Below are positions 34,588-43,537 of a stretch of 64,000 nt of DNA, one piece after another; position 1 is the first letter of the stretch, and each line of letters begins with the position of its first letter. This stretch comes from an uncultured Jannaschia sp. (GTDB taxonomy: Bacteria > Pseudomonadota > Alphaproteobacteria > Rhodobacterales > Rhodobacteraceae): assembly GCF_947503795.1 (NCBI RefSeq), contig NZ_CANNEZ010000001.1, positions 2,285,001-2,349,000 of the forward strand. The letters are read 5' to 3'. Under the pieces are notes generated by a model that saw only the letters and a program-made list of their open reading frames with translations, made no database searches and was not told where the DNA came from. A program made the position numbers and the translations under genes.

Positions 34588-35376
34588 TCAGCCCCCGTCG
34601 AAGGTCATCCACGCGTCCCGCCCGTCGATCGCCGCCACGAGGCTCAAGGCGGCAAGCGCGGAACTTCGCGGCGCTCCCGGCAGGCTCTGGCCCGCGATCG
34701 TGATCCGCATGTCCCCGAACGCGCCGGAGGCCGTGATGTCATGCGTGTTCGCCGTGACCTCCGGGTCCGCGATCAAGGCGACGGTCGTGGCATCGAACCC
34801 GAGCCCCGACAGCGCGACGGCGGCGGCGACGTTGGCGTTCTTCGGGTAACCGAGCGCCGCCTCGCGGGCCGACCCCTCGAAATGGGTCACCGGGGCGGAG
34901 AGCGGGCGGGCCAGGTCGATCCTGTCCTCCGCCGGGGAGCCGCGCCAGCCTTCGGGCGGCTTGCGGCCCGTATAGGTGACGCGCTCCAGCGCCCCGGCCG
35001 CGCGGGCCGCGCGCAGCACGTCGAGCCCTCCGATCGCACCGCTCGCCAGACGCAGCCGGGCCGTCCCGGCCGAGGCCGCCGCCTGCAAGCGGTCGGCCAG
35101 TGCGGCATCGGCCAGCGCGCCGAGCGACAGCGTCAGGACGTCGATGCCCGCGGCGAGCGCCTCGGCCCCATGTGCGACGAGGCCGCCGTGCCCGGCGCAA
35201 TCCACGAGAAGGCGCGTCCCCCGCGGCAGGTCGGCGACCCGTGCGACACGGGGCGGCCCGTCCGGTTCCTCGGTAACGCGGGACGGTCGGACGAGCAGGG
35301 CCGAGACGAACCCCGCCGGCAGATGACCTAGAACATACGACCCGATGGCTCCTGCCCCTAGGATCGCGACGGTCAT
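34588..35376 (-). CDS. nadX: Aspartate dehydrogenase
   Basis: The 262-residue NAD(P)-dependent enzyme oxidises L-aspartate to iminoaspartate, feeding NAD synthesis. An N-terminal Rossmann motif VAILGAGAIGSYV and the C-terminal substrate domain (SGAIGGLDVLRAA, YPKNANVAAAVALSGLGFD, and NTHDITASGAFG with the catalytic histidine) fit the family. It lies 7 bp downstream of trpA on the same strand, so the two are co-transcribed. The second gene of a two-gene unit, it converges with the exported hypothetical protein. Confidence 0.92.
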   Translation of the reverse strand: MTVAILGAGAIGSYVLGHLPAGFVSALLVRPSRVTEEPDGPPRVARVADLPRGTRLLVDCAGHGGLVAHGAEALAAGIDVLTLSLGALADAALADRLQAAASAGTARLRLASGAIGGLDVLRAARAAGALERVTYTGRKPPEGWRGSPAEDRIDLARPLSAPVTHFEGSAREAALGYPKNANVAAAVALSGLGFDATTVALIADPEVTANTHDITASGAFGDMRITIAGQSLPGAPRSSALAALSLVAAIDGRDAWMTFDGG

Positions 35377-35383
35377 GCGCGCG

Positions 35384-36175
35384 TCACGCCGAATGCGCGC
35401 CGTCCGCCAGCGTCTTCACGTAGGCCAGCACTTCGCCCACGCTATCGCCGCGGCCAATCCGTTCGACGATGGCGGAGCCGACAACGCAGCCATCGGCGAC
35501 GGCGGCGATGTCGCGGGCGGCGTCGGGGGTCTTGATGCCGAAGCCGACGATGACCGGCAGGTCGGTCTCGGCCTTGATGGCGGCGACCTCGGGGGCGACC
35601 TTTTCGGCGCTGGCCGCACCCGCGCCGGTGATCCCGGTGATCGAGACGTAATAGACGAAACCGGACGTGTTCTGGAGCACCTTCGGCAGGCGTGCGGCAT
35701 CGGTGGTCGGTGTCGCGAGGCGGATGAAGTTCAGACCGGCCGCCTGCGCGGGCAGGCAAAGCTCGGCATCTTCCTCGGGCGGAAGGTCGACGATGATGAG
35801 CCCGTCGACGCCCGCCTCCTTCGCCTGTTCGAGGAAGCGGTCCACGCCCCGTGAATAGATCGGGTTGTAATAGCCCATCATCACGACCGGCGTCGTGTCG
35901 TCCTCGGCCCGGAGCGCGCGCACGATGTCGAGCGTGCCGTCGAGCGTCATGCCGCCGTCGAGCGCGCGTTGTCCGGCAAGCTGGATCGTCGGGCCATCCG
36001 CCATCGGGTCGGTGAAAGGCAAGCCCAGCTCGATGATGTCGACGCCGGCCGCGGGCAGCCCCAGCACGATCTCGCGCGCGGTGGCCGCATCGGGGTCTCC
36101 GGCCATGACATAGGCCACGAAGGCGCGGCGGTTCTCGGCGCGCAGCCGGGCGAAGGTGTCGTCGATGCGGGTCAT
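35384..36175 (-). CDS. trpA: Tryptophan synthase alpha chain
   Basis: The 263-residue TIM barrel cleaves indole-glycerol phosphate to indole and passes it to TrpB. The catalytic residues lie in [19 protein letters not shown] (glutamate and aspartate). [16 protein letters not shown] and GFGIKTPDA form the active-site loops and phosphate site. TrpB is not in the window. The gene starts at 36175 and leads a unit with nadX. Confidence 0.96.
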   Translation of the reverse strand: MTRIDDTFARLRAENRRAFVAYVMAGDPDAATAREIVLGLPAAGVDIIELGLPFTDPMADGPTIQLAGQRALDGGMTLDGTLDIVRALRAEDDTTPVVMMGYYNPIYSRGVDRFLEQAKEAGVDGLIIVDLPPEEDAELCLPAQAAGLNFIRLATPTTDAARLPKVLQNTSGFVYYVSITGITGAGAASAEKVAPEVAAIKAETDLPVIVGFGIKTPDAARDIAAVADGCVVGSAIVERIGRGDSVGEVLAYVKTLADGAHSA

Positions 36176-36429
36176 GCGGGCCTCCGGCGCAGGGGTCGCG
36201 GTTCGGTGCCCGACGCGGGGCGCCGCGTCAATGCGCGGCAGGGGGATCGTGGCGATTTCGCCGGGACCGGGGCAGCACCGGAGGGTGCCTACCCGACTTG
36301 TAACCGCGCGACGAGGCGATGTCCGCCGGTGGCGCCAACCTGCGCCCCCCTCTCGAATTCGCGGCGCCCCGATGCGATCTCGACGCCGCCCTACTGGACA
36401 TTCGCGCGCGCGCCCCCATCTCGGGTGGC

Positions 36430-36621
36430 ATGAATTACTTGCTCGCCATCCTGCTCCCGCCGCTGTCGATCTTCCTTGCGGGCCGTCCGATCCTCGGGAT
36501 CGTGACGTTCCTCATCTGGATCCCGGCCATCCTCATATCCGGCGGCCTCGGCCACCCGATGTTCATCCTGCTGGCCTGGTTCATCATCTTCGAGCGTCGC
36601 AACAAGGACGTCGCCCGCTAG
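36430..36621 (+). CDS. YqaE/Pmp3 family small membrane protein
   Basis: A 63-residue protein with two membrane helices ([15 protein letters not shown] and [16 protein letters not shown]) and a basic tail ([10 protein letters not shown]). The family is related to Pmp3, a small membrane protein affecting membrane potential and ion stress, although bacterial roles are poorly known. The ATG at 36430 gives the family start; a longer frame from 36319 adds unrelated sequence. About 250 bp upstream hold no other gene. Confidence 0.85.
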   Translation: MNYLLAILLPPLSIFLAGRPILGIVTFLIWIPAILISGGLGHPMFILLAWFIIFERRNKDVAR

Positions 36622-36684
36622 GCCCCGCTTGCCCCCCTGCCCCGCCGCCGCTATGGCGGCGCGGTCTGCTGAGGAGGACGCCGC

Positions 36685-37782
36685 ATGGGTTTCAAGATGG
36701 GTATCGTCGGTCTGCCGAATGTCGGCAAGTCGACCCTCTTCAACGCGCTGACGAAGACCGCCGCCGCGCAGGCCGCGAATTTCCCGTTCTGCACCATCGA
36801 GCCGAATGTCGGGGACGTGGCCGTGCCCGACGCGCGGCTCGACCGCTTGGCCGAGATCGCCAAGTCGAAGCAGGTCATCCCGACGCGCATGACCTTCGTC
36901 GACATCGCGGGTCTCGTGAAGGGTGCGTCGAAGGGCGAAGGCCTGGGCAACCAGTTCCTCGCCAATATCCGCGAGACCGACGCCATCGCCCATGTGCTCC
37001 GCTGCTTCGAAGACGGCGACGTCACCCATGTCGAGGACCGCGTGAACCCGGTCGAGGATGCCGAAATCATCGAGACCGAGCTGATGATCGCGGACATGGA
37101 ATCGATCGAGAAGCGGATCGCGGGCCTCAGCCGCAAGATCCGCGGCGGCGACAAGGAGGCGGTGACGCAGGAGCGGCTGCTGAAGGCGGCGCTGACGGCG
37201 CTCGAGGCGGGGCGCCCCGCGCGCACCGTCGAGGTCGCCGAGGAGGATCGCCGGGCCTGGACGATGCTCCAGCTCCTGACGTCGAAGCCGATCCTCTATG
37301 TCTGCAATGTCGATGAGGGCTCTGCTGCCGACGGCAACGCCCATTCCGCCGCCGTGGCCGAGATGGCTGCCGCGCAAGGCGCCGCACATGTCGTGATCTC
37401 GGCCCAGATCGAGGAAGAGATCGCGCAGCTGTCCGACGAGGAGGCCGCCGAGTTCCTGTCCGAAATGGGGCTCGAGGAGGCCGGTCTCGACCGCCTGATC
37501 CGCGCCGGCTACGCGCTTCTGGCGCTGGAGACCTATTTCACCGTCGGCCCCAAGGAAGCGCGGGCCTGGACCATCCGGCACGGCACCAGCGCGCCCAAGG
37601 CGGCGGGCGTCATCCACGGCGATTTCGAGAAGGGCTTCATCCGGGCCGAGACCATCGCCTACGACGATTTCGTCGCGTTGGGCGGAGAGCAGCCCGCCAA
37701 GGAAGCCGGCAAGATGCGGGCCGAGGGCAAGGGCTACACGGTCAAGGACGGCGACGTGCTGCATTTCCTCTTCAACACTTGA
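36685..37782 (+). CDS. ychF: Redox-regulated ATPase YchF
   Basis: The 365-residue Obg-family protein hydrolyses ATP rather than GTP and associates with ribosomes in stress responses. The P-loop is [18 protein letters not shown] is the G3 region, and the altered NVDE motif replaces NKxD, the hallmark of ATP use. A C-terminal TGS domain contains [12 protein letters not shown] and the final [23 protein letters not shown] precedes the ATG. Confidence 0.96.
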   Translation: MGFKMGIVGLPNVGKSTLFNALTKTAAAQAANFPFCTIEPNVGDVAVPDARLDRLAEIAKSKQVIPTRMTFVDIAGLVKGASKGEGLGNQFLANIRETDAIAHVLRCFEDGDVTHVEDRVNPVEDAEIIETELMIADMESIEKRIAGLSRKIRGGDKEAVTQERLLKAALTALEAGRPARTVEVAEEDRRAWTMLQLLTSKPILYVCNVDEGSAADGNAHSAAVAEMAAAQGAAHVVISAQIEEEIAQLSDEEAAEFLSEMGLEEAGLDRLIRAGYALLALETYFTVGPKEARAWTIRHGTSAPKAAGVIHGDFEKGFIRAETIAYDDFVALGGEQPAKEAGKMRAEGKGYTVKDGDVLHFLFNT

Positions 37783-37963
37783 GGAACTGCCCGCGGGGAC
37801 GACCTCGGCTGCGGCATGACTGCGTCAGGTCACGGGGAAATAACACCCTCGCGGAGTTGTGAACTTGCGATCTGACCCCACCTGTGGCCCCAAAGGGGTT
37901 TGGAGAGTGGGCCGGGGGGCCCGCTCGACCGCCGCTATGCCTGACTGCCGAGGAGTACGTACC

Positions 37964-38524
37964 ATGGATCGCCGTCAACTGATCGCCGGGAGTGCCGCGC
38001 TGGCGCTCTTTGGCTCCCACGAGGCCGCCGCGCAGGCGCTCGCTCCCGACATGATGCCGGTCCAGGTCCGCATTCGCGACGGCATCGCGCCCAATGAGAT
38101 CCACGTGATCCCCGACAGCTTCATGCTCTATTGGACGCAGCCGGGCGGCCGCGCGATCCGCTACATGGTGGGCGTCGGGCGTCCCGGCCTCTACGAATCG
38201 GGCGAATTCTACGTCGGCGCCAAGAAGGAATGGCCGTCCTGGACACCGACGCCCGAGATGATCGCCCGCGACCCCGCCTCCTACAAGCAGTACGAGGACG
38301 GCATGCCCGGCGGCCCGAACAACCCGCTGGGCGCGCGCGCGCTCTATCTCTTCGAGCCGGGCCGGGGCGACACGTTCCTGCGGATCCACGGCACCAATGC
38401 CCCCCGTACGATCGGCACCGCGGTGTCCAACGGCTGCGCACGTCTGGTGAACGACCAGGCGGTCGACCTCTACAACCGCGTGCCGATGCGCTCGCGCGTC
38501 GTGCTGCACCCGAAGGTCACCTGA
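37964..38524 (+). CDS. L,D-transpeptidase (YkuD), exported
   Basis: A 186-residue enzyme that forms 3-3 peptidoglycan crosslinks or attaches proteins to peptidoglycan. The YkuD motif is HGTNAP, then SNGCARL with the catalytic cysteine. The N terminus MDRRQLIAGSAALALFG with an AAAQ cleavage region looks like a Tat-type signal. The ATG at 37964 is chosen because it begins the signal; a longer frame from 37859 has none. It converges with, and overlaps by 8 bp, the following LysR gene. Confidence 0.9.
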   Translation: MDRRQLIAGSAALALFGSHEAAAQALAPDMMPVQVRIRDGIAPNEIHVIPDSFMLYWTQPGGRAIRYMVGVGRPGLYESGEFYVGAKKEWPSWTPTPEMIARDPASYKQYEDGMPGGPNNPLGARALYLFEPGRGDTFLRIHGTNAPRTIGTAVSNGCARLVNDQAVDLYNRVPMRSRVVLHPKVT

Positions 38525-39413
38525 CACCCGCCCCCTCGTCCGGCCCCATCGGCCGGGCGAACGCCTTGGCCAGCGCATCGAACACCGCGCGGATGCCCGG
38601 ACGACGCCGCAGATCCTCATGCATCACCAGCCAGACCGGCAGCACGCCGGTCAGGTCCGGCACGACGGGGACAAGGCCGAACCGCTCTGCCAGCGGGCGC
38701 TGAACCACTCCGATCCCGATACCCGCCCGCACCGCGCCGAGTTGCGCGATGTCGCTGTCGCTGCGCCAGCTGCGGTGCCGCGGCGGTGTCAGACCCGCCT
38801 CCGCCAGCCAGTCGCCCAGTCGATCCGTCCGGTCGCCTCCGACCACCACATGGGTTTCGGCGATGTCCGACCAGTCGCGCGGCATGCCGCAGCGGTCGAT
38901 ATAGTCTTGCGTGGCATAGAGCCCCAGCGGGATCGCCGGCATCTTTCGCGACACGAGCGCGCCCCCCGTCGGCGCGACATGCCGCACCGCCAGATCAGCC
39001 TCCAGCCGGGGCAGATTGCCCACCCTGTCCGTCGCGGCGACCTCGACCCGAAGGCCGGGGTGACATTCGAGGAGCGGTGCCAGCAGACCGGGCAGCCGCT
39101 CCGTCGCCACGATCTCGCTTGCGGTGATGCGGACGCGACCTTCGATCCCCTGACCTGCCGACGCGCGGCGCAGGAACGCGTGATGCGCCGCCTCCATCGC
39201 CTCGGCCTCCAATCGAAGCGCGAGGGCCTCCGGCGTCGGCGCAAGCCCCGTATGACCCCGGAGAAAGAGCGTCTGCCCTGTCGCCGCCTCGAGCGCCGCG
39301 ATCCGCCCCCGGAGCGTGGGCTGCGTCAATCCGAGCGCGCGCGCAGCAGCCGACAGGCTGCCGTGCCGCAGCACGGCGAGGAAGGCGGCGATGGCGTTCC
39401 AATCGGAGTTCAT
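38517..39413 (-). CDS. LysR family transcriptional regulator
   Basis: A 298-residue regulator with an N-terminal helix-turn-helix (AIAAFLAVLRHGSLSAAARA, then LTQPTLRGRIAALEAATGQTL) and the usual effector-binding half. It starts at the ATG at 39413 (an ATG at 39428 is also in frame) and diverges from the DUF4260 gene at 39502, which is its likely target. The effector is unknown. Confidence 0.9.
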   Translation of the reverse strand: MNSDWNAIAAFLAVLRHGSLSAAARALGLTQPTLRGRIAALEAATGQTLFLRGHTGLAPTPEALALRLEAEAMEAAHHAFLRRASAGQGIEGRVRITASEIVATERLPGLLAPLLECHPGLRVEVAATDRVGNLPRLEADLAVRHVAPTGGALVSRKMPAIPLGLYATQDYIDRCGMPRDWSDIAETHVVVGGDRTDRLGDWLAEAGLTPPRHRSWRSDSDIAQLGAVRAGIGIGVVQRPLAERFGLVPVVPDLTGVLPVWLVMHEDLRRRPGIRAVFDALAKAFARPMGPDEGAGVR

Positions 39414-39501
39414 CGTTTTCTTATGCACCGATGATCAGAGATCGACAATTTCCATCCAACGAAGACCGATGGATGATGTCTTGGAGAGAAAGGCGGCACC
39501 G

Positions 39502-39861
39502 ATGACGCGACCGATCCAGATCCTCCTCCGCCTCGAAGGCCTCGCCCTCCTGACCGCAGCGCTCTGGGGATATGCTGCCTTGGGCGGCGGCTGGATCGTC
39601 TTCGCGTCCGCCCTCCTCCTCCCCGACCTCGCGATGATCGCCTATCTGAGAGGTCCGAAGATCGGCGCGGCGACCTATAATGCGGCGCATACGACGTCGC
39701 TTCCGGCCGTTCTCCTGGCCGTTGGTCTGCTGACGGATACGGCCCTCGCCACGGACGCAGCGCTGATCTGGATCGCCCATATCGGCATGGACCGCGCCCT
39801 CGGCTACGGCCTCAAGCGTCAGGCGGGCTTCCGTTCCACCCACCTCACCACCACGCCATGA
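39502..39861 (+). CDS. DUF4260 family membrane protein
   Basis: A 119-residue protein with three to four hydrophobic helices, including LEGLALLTAALWGYAAL, FASALLLPDLAMIAYL and LPAVLLAVGLLTDTAL. It has the DUF4260 features PKIGAATYNAAHT and HIGMDRALGYGLK near the end. GGAGAGAAAGG precedes the ATG at 39502, so I prefer it to the in-frame ATG at 39469. The function is unknown; it is probably regulated by the divergent LysR protein. Confidence 0.85.
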   Translation: MTRPIQILLRLEGLALLTAALWGYAALGGGWIVFASALLLPDLAMIAYLRGPKIGAATYNAAHTTSLPAVLLAVGLLTDTALATDAALIWIAHIGMDRALGYGLKRQAGFRSTHLTTTP

Positions 39862-39908
39862 CCTTTCGCACTTGTCCCCCCAACACGCCCGCTGCTAGAG
39901 CAGTCGGC

Positions 39909-39998
39909 GGAGACGTGGCCGAGTGGTCGAAGGCGCTCCCCTGCTAAGGGAGTAGGCGGGAAACCGTCTCGAGGGTTCGAATCCCTTCGTCTCCGCCA
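39909..39998 (+). tRNA. tRNA-Ser (anticodon GCU)
   Basis: A 90-base class II tRNA with acceptor stem GGAGACG/CGTCTCC, a long variable arm and encoded CCA. The anticodon loop CTGCTAA gives GCT, reading AGC and AGU. Its last 14 bases are the attachment core of the genomic island that begins here, and integration restores an intact tRNA. Confidence 0.97.
39985..39998 (+). repeat. attL core in the tRNA-Ser 3' end
   Basis: The 14 bases CTTCGTCTCCGCCA end tRNA-Ser and recur exactly at 48998-49011. The bases flanking them differ at each end. Confidence 0.88.
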
Positions 39999-40087
39999 TT
40001 TCCCTCAAAATCGCTGTCTTTTAACCGGCTGATAGTAGGGCGAAATTCGGCGATTTCGCGCTGATGGTGGTGTTTGGTCCGCTTGAT

Positions 40088-40123
40088 TTGCTGCATATTT
40101 TGCTACACAATTTGCTGCACAAA
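40088..40123 (+). repeat. Three 12-bp direct repeats, integrase arm-type sites at the left end
   Basis: TTGCTGCATATT (40088), TTGCTACACAAT (40100) and TTGCTGCACAAA (40112) repeat head to tail with a period of exactly 12 bp. The same repeat occurs at the right end (48903). They sit between the attL core and the integrase, as arm sites for a tyrosine integrase do, and would let the integrase control its own promoter. Confidence 0.75.
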
Positions 40124-40140
40124 TGGGGGATTTCTCCGCC

Positions 40141-41409
40141 GTGAGCATCGCGAAACGAGGCCGTCTCTACCACCTCCGCCGTCGCGTGCCGCGTCGGTAT
40201 CGGGGTATCGAGCCGCGCGAGACCGTCTGGATCAGCCTGCACACCGACTCGGAGACCATCGCCCGCAGCAAGGCAGATCGCGCGTGGTTCCAAATGATCG
40301 AGGCCTGGGAGGCGCGCCTGGCCGGGAATAGTGAAGATGCAGAGGCCCGCTACGAAGCCGCGCGCGACCTCGCCCGGGCGCGCGGGTTTCGGTATTTGGA
40401 TGCGGGGGCGGTGGCCAAGTTGCCGGTTGAGGAAGTCGTAGAGCGCGTCGAGGCCATTCCCGCTCCAGCGAACCAGCCCGATGCTATCGAGGCCGCCGCC
40501 CTTCTCGGCACCGTTCCCGAGCCGCGCATTACAGTCACCAAGGCACTGGAGCTGTATTGGGGCCTCGCCAAAGAGAAGACTCTCGGTAAGAGTGAGGACC
40601 AGCTGCGGCGATGGGAAGCGCCGCGCAAGAAGGCGGTGAAGAACTTCGTCGCGGTCGTTGGCGACAAGGAAATCGCCAACATCACCCGCGACGACATGCT
40701 GGACTTTCGCCAGCACTGGCTCGACCGGATCGAGGCAGGCGAGGTCACGGCCAATTCGGCCAACAAGGATCTGATCCACCTGGGCGACGTGTTGAAGACC
40801 GTGAACATGATGAAGCGGCTTGGACTGGTGCTGCCGCTGGGCGAGTTGTCCTTCAAGGAGGGCGAGAAGCTGACGCGCCCGCCATTCAGCGAGGAGTGGA
40901 TCAGGACGCGCCTGCTCGCCCCAGGCGCGCTGGACGGGTTGAACGGTCAGGCCCGCGCTCTGCTTCTCGGGATGATCAACACGGGCTACCGGCCCTCCGA
41001 AGGCGCAGCGCTCACGGCGGACACGATCCGGCTGGACTGCGACGTTCCCCATATCTCCATCGAACCGGAGGGACGGCAGTTGAAGAGCCACTACGCCCGC
41101 CGGGTGATCCCGCTGACCGGTGTCTCGCTGGAAGCCCTCAAGCAGTACCCTCAAGGCTTCCCGCGTTACCGCAACCGCGCGACCCTCAGCGCGGTCGTGA
41201 ACAAGTTCCTCCGCGCCAACGACCTGCTCGAGACGCCGCGCCATTCGATGTACTCCCTGCGCCATGCCTTCGAGGACCGGATGCTCGCCGCCGGGATCGA
41301 TGACCGGATCAGACGCGACCTTTTCGGTCATCGGCTCGACCGGGAACGATACGGCAAGGGCGCGTCACTGGAACACGTCGCAGAACTCGTCGCCCGTCTC
41401 GCATTCTGA
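40141..41409 (+). CDS. Tyrosine recombinase/integrase
   Basis: This 422-residue integrase should catalyse insertion at tRNA-Ser. The N terminus (KRGRLYHLRRRVPRRYRG) is the arm-binding/DUF6538-like start. The catalytic domain has arginine in NTGYRPSEGAA, SLRHAFEDRM for the second arginine with following histidine, and the nucleophilic tyrosine in DRERYGKG. I choose the GTG at 40141, which has a GGGGGA site 9 bp upstream; an in-frame ATG at 40123 touches the arm repeats and has no ribosome site. Its codon use resembles the chromosome more than the cargo does. Confidence 0.9.
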   Translation: MSIAKRGRLYHLRRRVPRRYRGIEPRETVWISLHTDSETIARSKADRAWFQMIEAWEARLAGNSEDAEARYEAARDLARARGFRYLDAGAVAKLPVEEVVERVEAIPAPANQPDAIEAAALLGTVPEPRITVTKALELYWGLAKEKTLGKSEDQLRRWEAPRKKAVKNFVAVVGDKEIANITRDDMLDFRQHWLDRIEAGEVTANSANKDLIHLGDVLKTVNMMKRLGLVLPLGELSFKEGEKLTRPPFSEEWIRTRLLAPGALDGLNGQARALLLGMINTGYRPSEGAALTADTIRLDCDVPHISIEPEGRQLKSHYARRVIPLTGVSLEALKQYPQGFPRYRNRATLSAVVNKFLRANDLLETPRHSMYSLRHAFEDRMLAAGIDDRIRRDLFGHRLDRERYGKGASLEHVAELVARLAF

Positions 41410-41636
41410 GCCAGCAGCGCCCGCGCCCGACGCTGCGCCTCCGACAGCCGCTTCTCTTTCTTCACGGCCGCGGCCAGTTCTGTCTCCAACCGCTCGAAGA
41501 TCGGCGCGAAGGCCGGGTCTTCCGCGACCAGCGCGGCGACCTTCACCAACGCCGCCTCGATCCGCGCGGCATCGACCGGCTGCGCCGGTTCGGTGCGTGT
41601 TGCTGACGGGCGTGACGGTGCCATGTCGAGCAGCAT
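41328..41636 (-). CDS. Small hypothetical protein overlapping the integrase end
   Basis: A frame of about 102 residues whose middle (ARIEAALVKVAALVAEDPAF, then PIFERLETELAAAVKKE) is a helical segment like that of small proteins found beside integrases and on plasmids of this bacterial family. It converges on the integrase and overlaps its last 82 bp. The start could be 41636 or 41624; neither has a ribosome site. The function is unknown. The helix may be coiled-coil. Confidence 0.55.
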   Translation of the reverse strand: MLLDMAPSRPSATRTEPAQPVDAARIEAALVKVAALVAEDPAFAPIFERLETELAAAVKKEKRLSEAQRRARALLAQNARRATSSATCSSDAPLPYRSRSSR

Positions 41637-41639
41637 GAG

Positions 41640-42431
41640 GCGGCGCGTGCGTCTTGTGCAGAGCAAGCGAACGCGCCGCGCAAAGCGACCTGCCACAGCG
41701 TGCAGATCGGATGGGGAGCCTCCCGAACGCGCGGCTCAAATCGAAGCACCGAAGTGGGCATCTTGGCGGTCGCGCCCGGCCCCCGAATCATGCATCTGGG
41801 AGCGTCGCGCGAGTCTGCGTGTTTGGGACTTTGAACGCGCGCCAAGAGCTGGTTTCGGAGGGCTGCAGGAGACAACAGGAGGGATGGCAAGATAAAAGCG
41901 CCTGCCACGACTGCCGCAAGTCACTGACGTGACGAGCGTTTTCGCGTGCATGCAAATCGGTCGTGTGCAGGTTTCCTGGAATTTCGCAGTGTTTTCAAAC
42001 CGCAGGTATGCACATGTCGGAAACCTGCTCTAGGCAGCTAGTCGTAGACGAGGCGACGACTCCGAGCATCGAGAGTTGGTATCTTGCGCCCAACAATGGG
42101 AGCGCAAGATAAAAGAGGTGCGGCAACACGTGCCTAGGTGTCTGATGTTGACGAAGAAATCGCACGGCAACCCTCCAACCCTTGCCGCTTAAAGGCACCT
42201 AAATATCTGATTTTGCATTGAATTTGACGCCGCAGAAAGCGCCCATCAGGAATGTGCCGCCGAATTATTCTCGCAAAGTCAGTGCGTTAACCGTATTGTC
42301 GCCGCATCACGTAAAGGGGTGCGGCTGCATAAAGTCAGTCACAACAACCAGTTGCCTGCCGGATGCGGCAACTCTTTTATCTCGCGCTCCATTGGTGCGC
42401 CGTATCGGGGGCTGTGTCTCGTCAAAACTAC
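41640..42431. other. Noncoding region of the island with repeated element and hairpins
   Basis: About 0.8 kb without a convincing gene. Three related elements share CTTTTATCTTGC: minus strand at 41887-41900 and 42104-42117, plus strand at 42372-42385 (CTCTTTTATCTCGC). The last two extend to about 35 bp and are inverted relative to each other. A strong hairpin covers 42080-42111, and a second (GCCGCA with TGCGGC) covers 42301-42325. All three elements can also be read as LFYLA or RFYLA in short frames, so decayed coding sequence is possible. Confidence 0.5.
42080..42111. repeat. Hairpin in the noncoding part of the island
   Basis: TATCTTGCGC and GCGCAAGATA form a perfect 10-bp stem. The enclosed bases add CCCA/TGGG pairing with a short bulge and loop ACAA. 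It overlaps one of the CTTTTATCTTGC elements. Confidence 0.65.
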
Positions 42432-43268
42432 TCAGTGAAAGCTTCCCTGAAAGCTGGTCGCCGTGAGCGACACATGCGCATCAAGCGGTGGGCGCAACTC
42501 GAAGGCCTTGGGCGTTCGTGCGAAGTTCCAGAGGCGAAACAAGCACCATTCCTCGCGCCGTTCATCTGCCACTGCAAGCTCATTGCGGGAGACATGGAAC
42601 GGCGTGCGTTCCCACCCGTTTGTGGTCTTCACCTCGATGAGACGCTGCCGTCCGTCTGCATCGAAACTGGCAATATCATAGCCCGCGCCATCCCCGTCTT
42701 CTTCGGACACCCAGCGGATTTGCTGCGCCAAGTCCGCCCTCCCCGCTGCGGTCAGCGTGTCGCGCTCGTGCTTCAAGACGCGCTCTTCTCCGGCCTTGCC
42801 AAGGGCGCGGTTGCGTTCGTCCCGCGCGGCCACGTCGAATTTCTTGGCGATGTGGAGCATCTGCCCAAGCTCGTCAGGCGGCGGTTGGTTGGTCAACGTC
42901 GGTGCAGGCCCGACCCAGAGTTGCGCCGCCTCGGCCATGCCGTCTACTGGCCGGGAAGAAAGGGTGCGGTGCGTCCAGCCGGGGTTAATAGCCAGCCATC
43001 GTGCGACGGCGTCGACCAGGCTGGTCTGGAAGTTGAACGCCGGTTTGTACCCGGTGATCCAGACCTCACCGAGCCCTTTGAGAACGGCACTGATGTTCTG
43101 ATGTTTGAACTCAACCGACCCGTCCGAACGGTTGTTGAGGAGCGGCAGAAGCTGCCGCCGATGCTCCGCTTTGTTGTAGGGACGGCCTGCCACATCGTTA
43201 GCCAGCATCGCGAAGTAATCCCCGACGATCAGGTCATTTTCTGCATCTGTCCACGCTTGGCTCGACAT
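42432..43268 (-). CDS. DUF3883 (NOV-type) nuclease-like protein
   Basis: A 278-residue protein whose C-terminal 85 residues match the DUF3883/NOV domain. It has a PD-(D/E)xK-like site: aspartate in GYDIASF (about residue 198), ExK in LIEVKTT (212-214), and an RNELAVADER helix with RNE, then WCLFRLWNF. The N-terminal part is helical and not recognised. Such domains occur in restriction and other defence proteins. The gene diverges from the operon at 43538, with 269 bp between starts, and is the only candidate restriction nuclease besides Vsr. Confidence 0.8.
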   Translation of the reverse strand: MSSQAWTDAENDLIVGDYFAMLANDVAGRPYNKAEHRRQLLPLLNNRSDGSVEFKHQNISAVLKGLGEVWITGYKPAFNFQTSLVDAVARWLAINPGWTHRTLSSRPVDGMAEAAQLWVGPAPTLTNQPPPDELGQMLHIAKKFDVAARDERNRALGKAGEERVLKHERDTLTAAGRADLAQQIRWVSEEDGDGAGYDIASFDADGRQRLIEVKTTNGWERTPFHVSRNELAVADERREEWCLFRLWNFARTPKAFELRPPLDAHVSLTATSFQGSFH

Positions 43269-43537
43269 CGCGTCAGACTAGGGGAAGGTCTGGCCGATGT
43301 CACGAAATCGCGGGATGCGGGAAGTCTGTTGGATTGCATTTCGACGGTCACGGACACGTCAAAGCGTACGGTGTGCATGGCCCCTTAGTATGCCGCACAA
43401 AAGAACAGCTGGATAGCGGACATCACGCACGGTCAAAAACCGGCGAAAAACGACCAATTTTGGGAATCCCGCAGTAGGAATCGGGTGGACTATCTGGGGT
43501 GAATTGTGGTCTATAGGTACTATATGTGGGGTTGCAA

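Noticed and set aside
39985-39998. tRNA-Ser possibly disrupted by integration
   Set aside because: All stems, the anticodon and CCA are intact, because the island copy replaces the same 14 bases.
40088-40123. Short CRISPR-like repeat at the island left end
   Set aside because: Repeats are 12 bp with no spacers and recur at the other island end, which fits integrase arm sites.
42301-42360. Integron attC-like site in the noncoding part of the island
   Set aside because: There is a GTTAAC and an AAC-type end, but no matching inner arms and no integron integrase.
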